Part shown: one piece after another, positions 6,144 through 8,123 of the stretch
Position numbering within the stretch: position 1 is the first letter of the stretch
Layout: every line of letters begins with the position of its first letter
Source: Spirochaetales bacterium
GTDB lineage: Bacteria > Spirochaetota > Spirochaetia > DSM-27196 > SKKC01
Direction of reading: 5' to 3'
NCBI GenBank assembly: GCA_007121695.1
Contig: SKKC01000395.1
Span: 1 to 8,123, forward strand
Length of the DNA stretch: 8,123 bases
Translations under genes and position numbers: made by a program
The notes under the pieces: model-generated
The model's database searches: none
What the model saw: only the letters and a program-made list of their open reading frames with translations
What the model was told of the DNA's origin: nothing

Positions 6144-7013
6144 ATGGGTGAAGCACAGGCGTGGGGATCCCACTCCTTCAGTATAGGCGAAGAGAAGTCT
6201 TTCACCCTCGGGTCGCTTTGTGTGACCATTCGGCGGACGGTGACGACCTGGCAGTATGCGCTTTCGCAGCTGCCAGAGCACGTGGACGATCAGCCGGCTG
6301 AACCCGAAACAACGGACGTCGAGGCAGAACTGGACTGGTCCACGTATATCTGTGGTTCCTCGGACGACGCGATTACTCTTGTTCCCGCGGTACCAGACAG
6401 GCCGCTCGTTATTAAAGCATCGCAGCCGATTCACATCGCACCCGGGGCGACCTACACCTTTTTTACCGCTATTCCGCTCTGGGTGCAGGCCTGGGTCGGT
6501 AAACCTGGCAAACGAATGCTTTTCGACGTGCCGACGAGAGGATTTTCGAACACCTGGTTCGGTGGTGCCATGACCGGGAGGCTCTGCTATACGAGCTCCG
6601 AGCAGGTCGTACGGCACGCCCACGACGTGCGGACAAGTGAAGGCACGCCATCCGCGTACTGCGCGGTGGAAGTCCGAAACAACGCGAACACGCCCTTGAA
6701 TTTCAGCAAACTCGCGGTTTTTGCGGATTTGCTTCGAATTTACGAAGTGACAGACACGAAACCCGACGGTATGCAGCAGCGTAAACGGCGAGCGACTCGA
6801 GAGGGGATTCACTTCTCGGTCGAGGCAGGCGATCTGTGGACAAGCGATGCCTTCGCGGTGTACTCGGCAGAAGAAGAGCTGAATATCTCGGTATCTGATC
6901 GCCCACCGCAGATTCCGGCGACAGTAACGCGCCTCAGCGGCCCGCGAAACCCAGACGGCGACAACATTATCCGACGCGGCCTTATACTGCTGCGAAAAAT
7001 CAGTAACTACTGA
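6144..7013 (+). CDS. DUF432-like protein, partner of the downstream MscS channel
   Basis: The product has 289 residues with no signal peptide or membrane segment, so it is probably cytoplasmic. Features in order: an N-terminal beta-rich region; an acidic insert (46-64); 'QPIHIAPGATYTFFTAIPLWVQAWVG' spanning 94-119; 'TWFGGAMTGRLCY' (137-149); 'VEVRNNANTPLNFSKLAVFADLLRIY' spanning 175-200; and a basic linker (210-219). The W-x-G-G-x-x-x-G-x-L-C-Y signature, the pattern of Asn-rich strand then 'Leu-x-Ile-Tyr', and the position directly before an MscS gene match what I recall of the DUF432 family, which is often found beside MscS channels. This assignment is from memory, not from a search. The ATG at 6144 has no convincing ribosome site; no better in-frame start exists upstream, and GTG 6219 is an unlikely alternative. 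Expression may depend on read-through from the preceding gene, 20 bases away. Confidence 0.65.
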   Translation: MGEAQAWGSHSFSIGEEKSFTLGSLCVTIRRTVTTWQYALSQLPEHVDDQPAEPETTDVEAELDWSTYICGSSDDAITLVPAVPDRPLVIKASQPIHIAPGATYTFFTAIPLWVQAWVGKPGKRMLFDVPTRGFSNTWFGGAMTGRLCYTSSEQVVRHAHDVRTSEGTPSAYCAVEVRNNANTPLNFSKLAVFADLLRIYEVTDTKPDGMQQRKRRATREGIHFSVEAGDLWTSDAFAVYSAEEELNISVSDRPPQIPATVTRLSGPRNPDGDNIIRRGLILLRKISNY

Positions 7014-7028
7014 CGACGAGGAAGCGCT

Positions 7029-7841
7029 ATGGATACCATCATTCCCCAGCAGATTCTCGACTTTTTCCAGGCGGAGAACCTGATCAGGATCTTCTGGGCC
7101 GCAGTGGTCCTCGTGGTCGGTTTTCTGCTTCTGAAGATACTCGTCTTTTTCGTGGGTCGATGGCTCGAAAAACGGCTCTCGCCGCAGTCAGCCATGATAA
7201 TCCGCAAGGCCATTGTCTACAGTGGCATGGCAATCCTGGTCGTAACCCTGCTGTCGCATCTCGGAACGAATCTTACGGCATTCCTCGGTGCTGCTGGTAT
7301 CGCTGGTGTTGCGCTCGGTTTTGCCGCGCAGACGAGTATCTCGAATGTTATCAGCGGTCTGTTTCTGATTTCCGAGAAGGCCTTTACGGTTGGCGACGTC
7401 ATTAACATAGGCACAACGACCGGGACCATTCTGTCCATTGATCTTCTGTCGGTGAAGATACGCACCTTCGATAATCGTTTCGTCAGGGTGCCAAATGAAA
7501 ACATTATCAAAACCGACGTGATTAACATTACCCGGTTTCCGATTCGGCGCATGGATTTCGAGTTTACCCTGGTGGGCCAGTCCGATCTCGAGCGGGTGAA
7601 AGAAATTCTGCTCGAGCTGGCAGGAGATACAGAGGTAACTCTGGACGAACCCGAGCCGTTTTTTGTGATCAAGCAGATCACGCCGCTGGGGGTCGAAATC
7701 CTCTTTGGTGTGTGGTTTCCCAAGGACAAGTTTCTCGCGACCAAGAACGGAATACTGATAGGTCTGCATCAGAGGTTTGCAACTGCCGGCATAGAGTTTG
7801 CCCGGTATCCCTTTGTTCATGATGCACTGATATCCCGATAG
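7029..7841 (+). CDS. MscS-family small-conductance mechanosensitive ion channel
   Basis: The product is a 270-residue inner-membrane channel, close to the usual MscS size (E. coli MscS has 286). Three transmembrane helices lie at about 19-43, 60-79 and 84-115. The pore helix 'LGAAGIAGVALGFAAQTSISN' region (86-106) has the spaced Gly/Ala residues of TM3. By alignment from memory, Val94 and Phe98 fall at the E. coli Leu105/Leu109 constriction, and Thr102 at the Gly113 hinge, while Gly110 matches Gly121. The beta domain follows ('GDVINIG', 122-128; 'RFVRVPNENIIKTDVINIT', 150-168), then an alpha/beta C-terminal domain. It would open under hypo-osmotic membrane tension to release solutes. GAGGA (7018-7022) lies 6 bases before the ATG, and the gap to the DUF432-like gene is 15 bases, so the two are an operon. 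Confidence 0.94.
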   Translation: MDTIIPQQILDFFQAENLIRIFWAAVVLVVGFLLLKILVFFVGRWLEKRLSPQSAMIIRKAIVYSGMAILVVTLLSHLGTNLTAFLGAAGIAGVALGFAAQTSISNVISGLFLISEKAFTVGDVINIGTTTGTILSIDLLSVKIRTFDNRFVRVPNENIIKTDVINITRFPIRRMDFEFTLVGQSDLERVKEILLELAGDTEVTLDEPEPFFVIKQITPLGVEILFGVWFPKDKFLATKNGILIGLHQRFATAGIEFARYPFVHDALISR

Positions 7842-7857
7842 GTTTTTCCGCGCGCGC

Positions 7858-7886
7858 TTGTCGGATCGCGACATCGCGACTATGCT
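7858..7886 (+). promoter_or_regulatory. Predicted promoter of the GH65 gene
   Basis: TTGTCG at 7858-7863 and TATGCT at 7881-7886 are separated by exactly 17 bases; each box matches consensus at four of six positions. Transcription would start around 7893-7895, at or within two bases of ATG 7895. The spacer holds the 8-bp tandem repeat at 7865-7880. The promoter is inferred; a longer transcript from the upstream operon is also possible. Confidence 0.5.
7865..7880 (+). repeat. Tandem 8-bp repeat in the promoter spacer
   Basis: ATCGCGAC occurs twice in direct succession, filling almost all of the spacer between the predicted -35 and -10 boxes. Each copy contains the palindrome TCGCGA (7866-7871 and 7874-7879). 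The placement suits a repressor operator, but the repeat is short and could be chance. A CGCGCGCGC run (7849-7857) lies directly before the -35 box. Confidence 0.7.
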
Positions 7887-7894
7887 TTTTGTAC

Positions 7895-8123
7895 ATGAGC
7901 ATGGACACAGCCCGGCACGACGATCTCCATACCTTTCCGCTTGATACCTGGCGTATCGTAGAAAATGAGTTCAGCACCGATCGCGCTGGAATATCGGAAA
8001 CCGTATTTGCCCTCGGGAACGGGTACCTGGGCATTCGTGGATCGCTGGAAGAACACCGCTGCATGTACCGGCCGGGGACATACCTGAACGGCTTTTACGA
8101 ATCGGCGCCGATCGAATACGGCG
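7895..8123 (+). CDS. Glycoside hydrolase family 65 sugar phosphorylase (3'-truncated)
   Basis: Only the first 76 residues are in the window. They match the start of GH65 enzymes (maltose, trehalose, kojibiose or nigerose phosphorylases): 'WRIVENEFS' (19-27), then 'ETVFALGNGYLGIRGSLEE' (35-53), then 'GTYLNGFYESAPIEYG' (61-76). GH65 members cleave alpha-glucosides with phosphate to give beta-glucose 1-phosphate; some are hydrolases. The catalytic Glu and the residues that set specificity lie beyond the window, so the substrate cannot be named. It is probably cytoplasmic, as no signal peptide is seen. Starts at 7895 or 7901 (both ATG) are possible; neither has a Shine-Dalgarno site, and the promoter is almost on top of the start. 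The nearby sugar importer may supply its substrate. Confidence 0.9.
   Translation, partial: MSMDTARHDDLHTFPLDTWRIVENEFSTDRAGISETVFALGNGYLGIRGSLEEHRCMYRPGTYLNGFYESAPIEYG

Noticed and set aside
5874..6812. 312-codon open frame on the - strand
   Set aside because: It lies opposite the Ala/Glu/Lys-rich gene and the DUF432-like gene. Its Ala/Ser-rich C-terminal part is only the complement of the low-complexity region, and the genes on the + strand have better start signals and recognisable content.
7188..7874. 228-codon open frame on the - strand
   Set aside because: It lies opposite the MscS gene, which is clearly real; the composition is that of a complement shadow.
1..8123. CRISPR arrays, tRNA or rRNA genes, insertion sequences
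   Set aside because: No regularly spaced direct repeats with spacers, no tRNA-like cloverleaf noticed in the short gaps, and no transposase or terminal inverted repeats were seen.

Overview
The window looks like chromosomal DNA of a Gram-negative-type bacterium of moderate-to-high GC, most plausibly a free-living spirochaete (Spirochaeta/Alkalispirochaeta-like). This assignment is an inference. It rests on the style of the envelope protein (FlgD/CHU_C-type beta modules joined to an OmpA domain), its mature N-terminus beginning Gly-Gly-Ala-Gln after the signal peptide, and a sugar ABC operon lacking its own ATPase. No rRNA or other marker gene is present to settle it.

Layout, all genes on the + strand. 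Positions 1-2463 hold the end of a carbohydrate ABC importer: the C-terminal part of a family-1 solute-binding protein, two tandem RNA hairpins, then two overlapping permease genes of MalF and MalG type. Positions 2464-2702 are intergenic, with a possible 15-codon mini-ORF and a good sigma70-type promoter. Positions 2703-5606 encode a secreted or periplasmic 967-residue protein with seven tandem ~107-122-residue modules, each marked by a Trp-Asp/Asn-Gly turn, ending in an OmpA-like peptidoglycan-binding domain. A perfect GAAA-loop hairpin follows. Positions 5713-6123 encode a small basic protein with an Ala/Glu/Lys-rich helical tail, behind its own strong promoter. Positions 6144-7841 hold a closely spaced pair: a DUF432-like protein and an MscS-family mechanosensitive channel. 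From 7895 to the window end is the start of a glycoside hydrolase family 65 (GH65) sugar phosphorylase, whose predicted promoter sits so close to the start codon that the mRNA may be leaderless.

How the parts fit: the importer and the GH65 phosphorylase suggest uptake and phosphorolysis of an alpha-glucoside such as maltose, trehalose, kojibiose or nigerose. The ATPase must come from elsewhere or from upstream of the window. The genes between them concern the envelope and osmotic response (peptidoglycan-anchored protein, mechanosensitive channel with a conserved partner) and are not obviously part of the sugar pathway.

Nothing here is clearly a new defence or mobile system. The most interesting points are the Asp-to-Asn change and lengthened loop in the OmpA ligand site, the seven-module array with a 15-bp tandem slippage duplication, the DUF432-MscS pair, the possibly leaderless GH65 transcript with an 8-bp tandem repeat in its promoter spacer, and the alanine-rich small protein.
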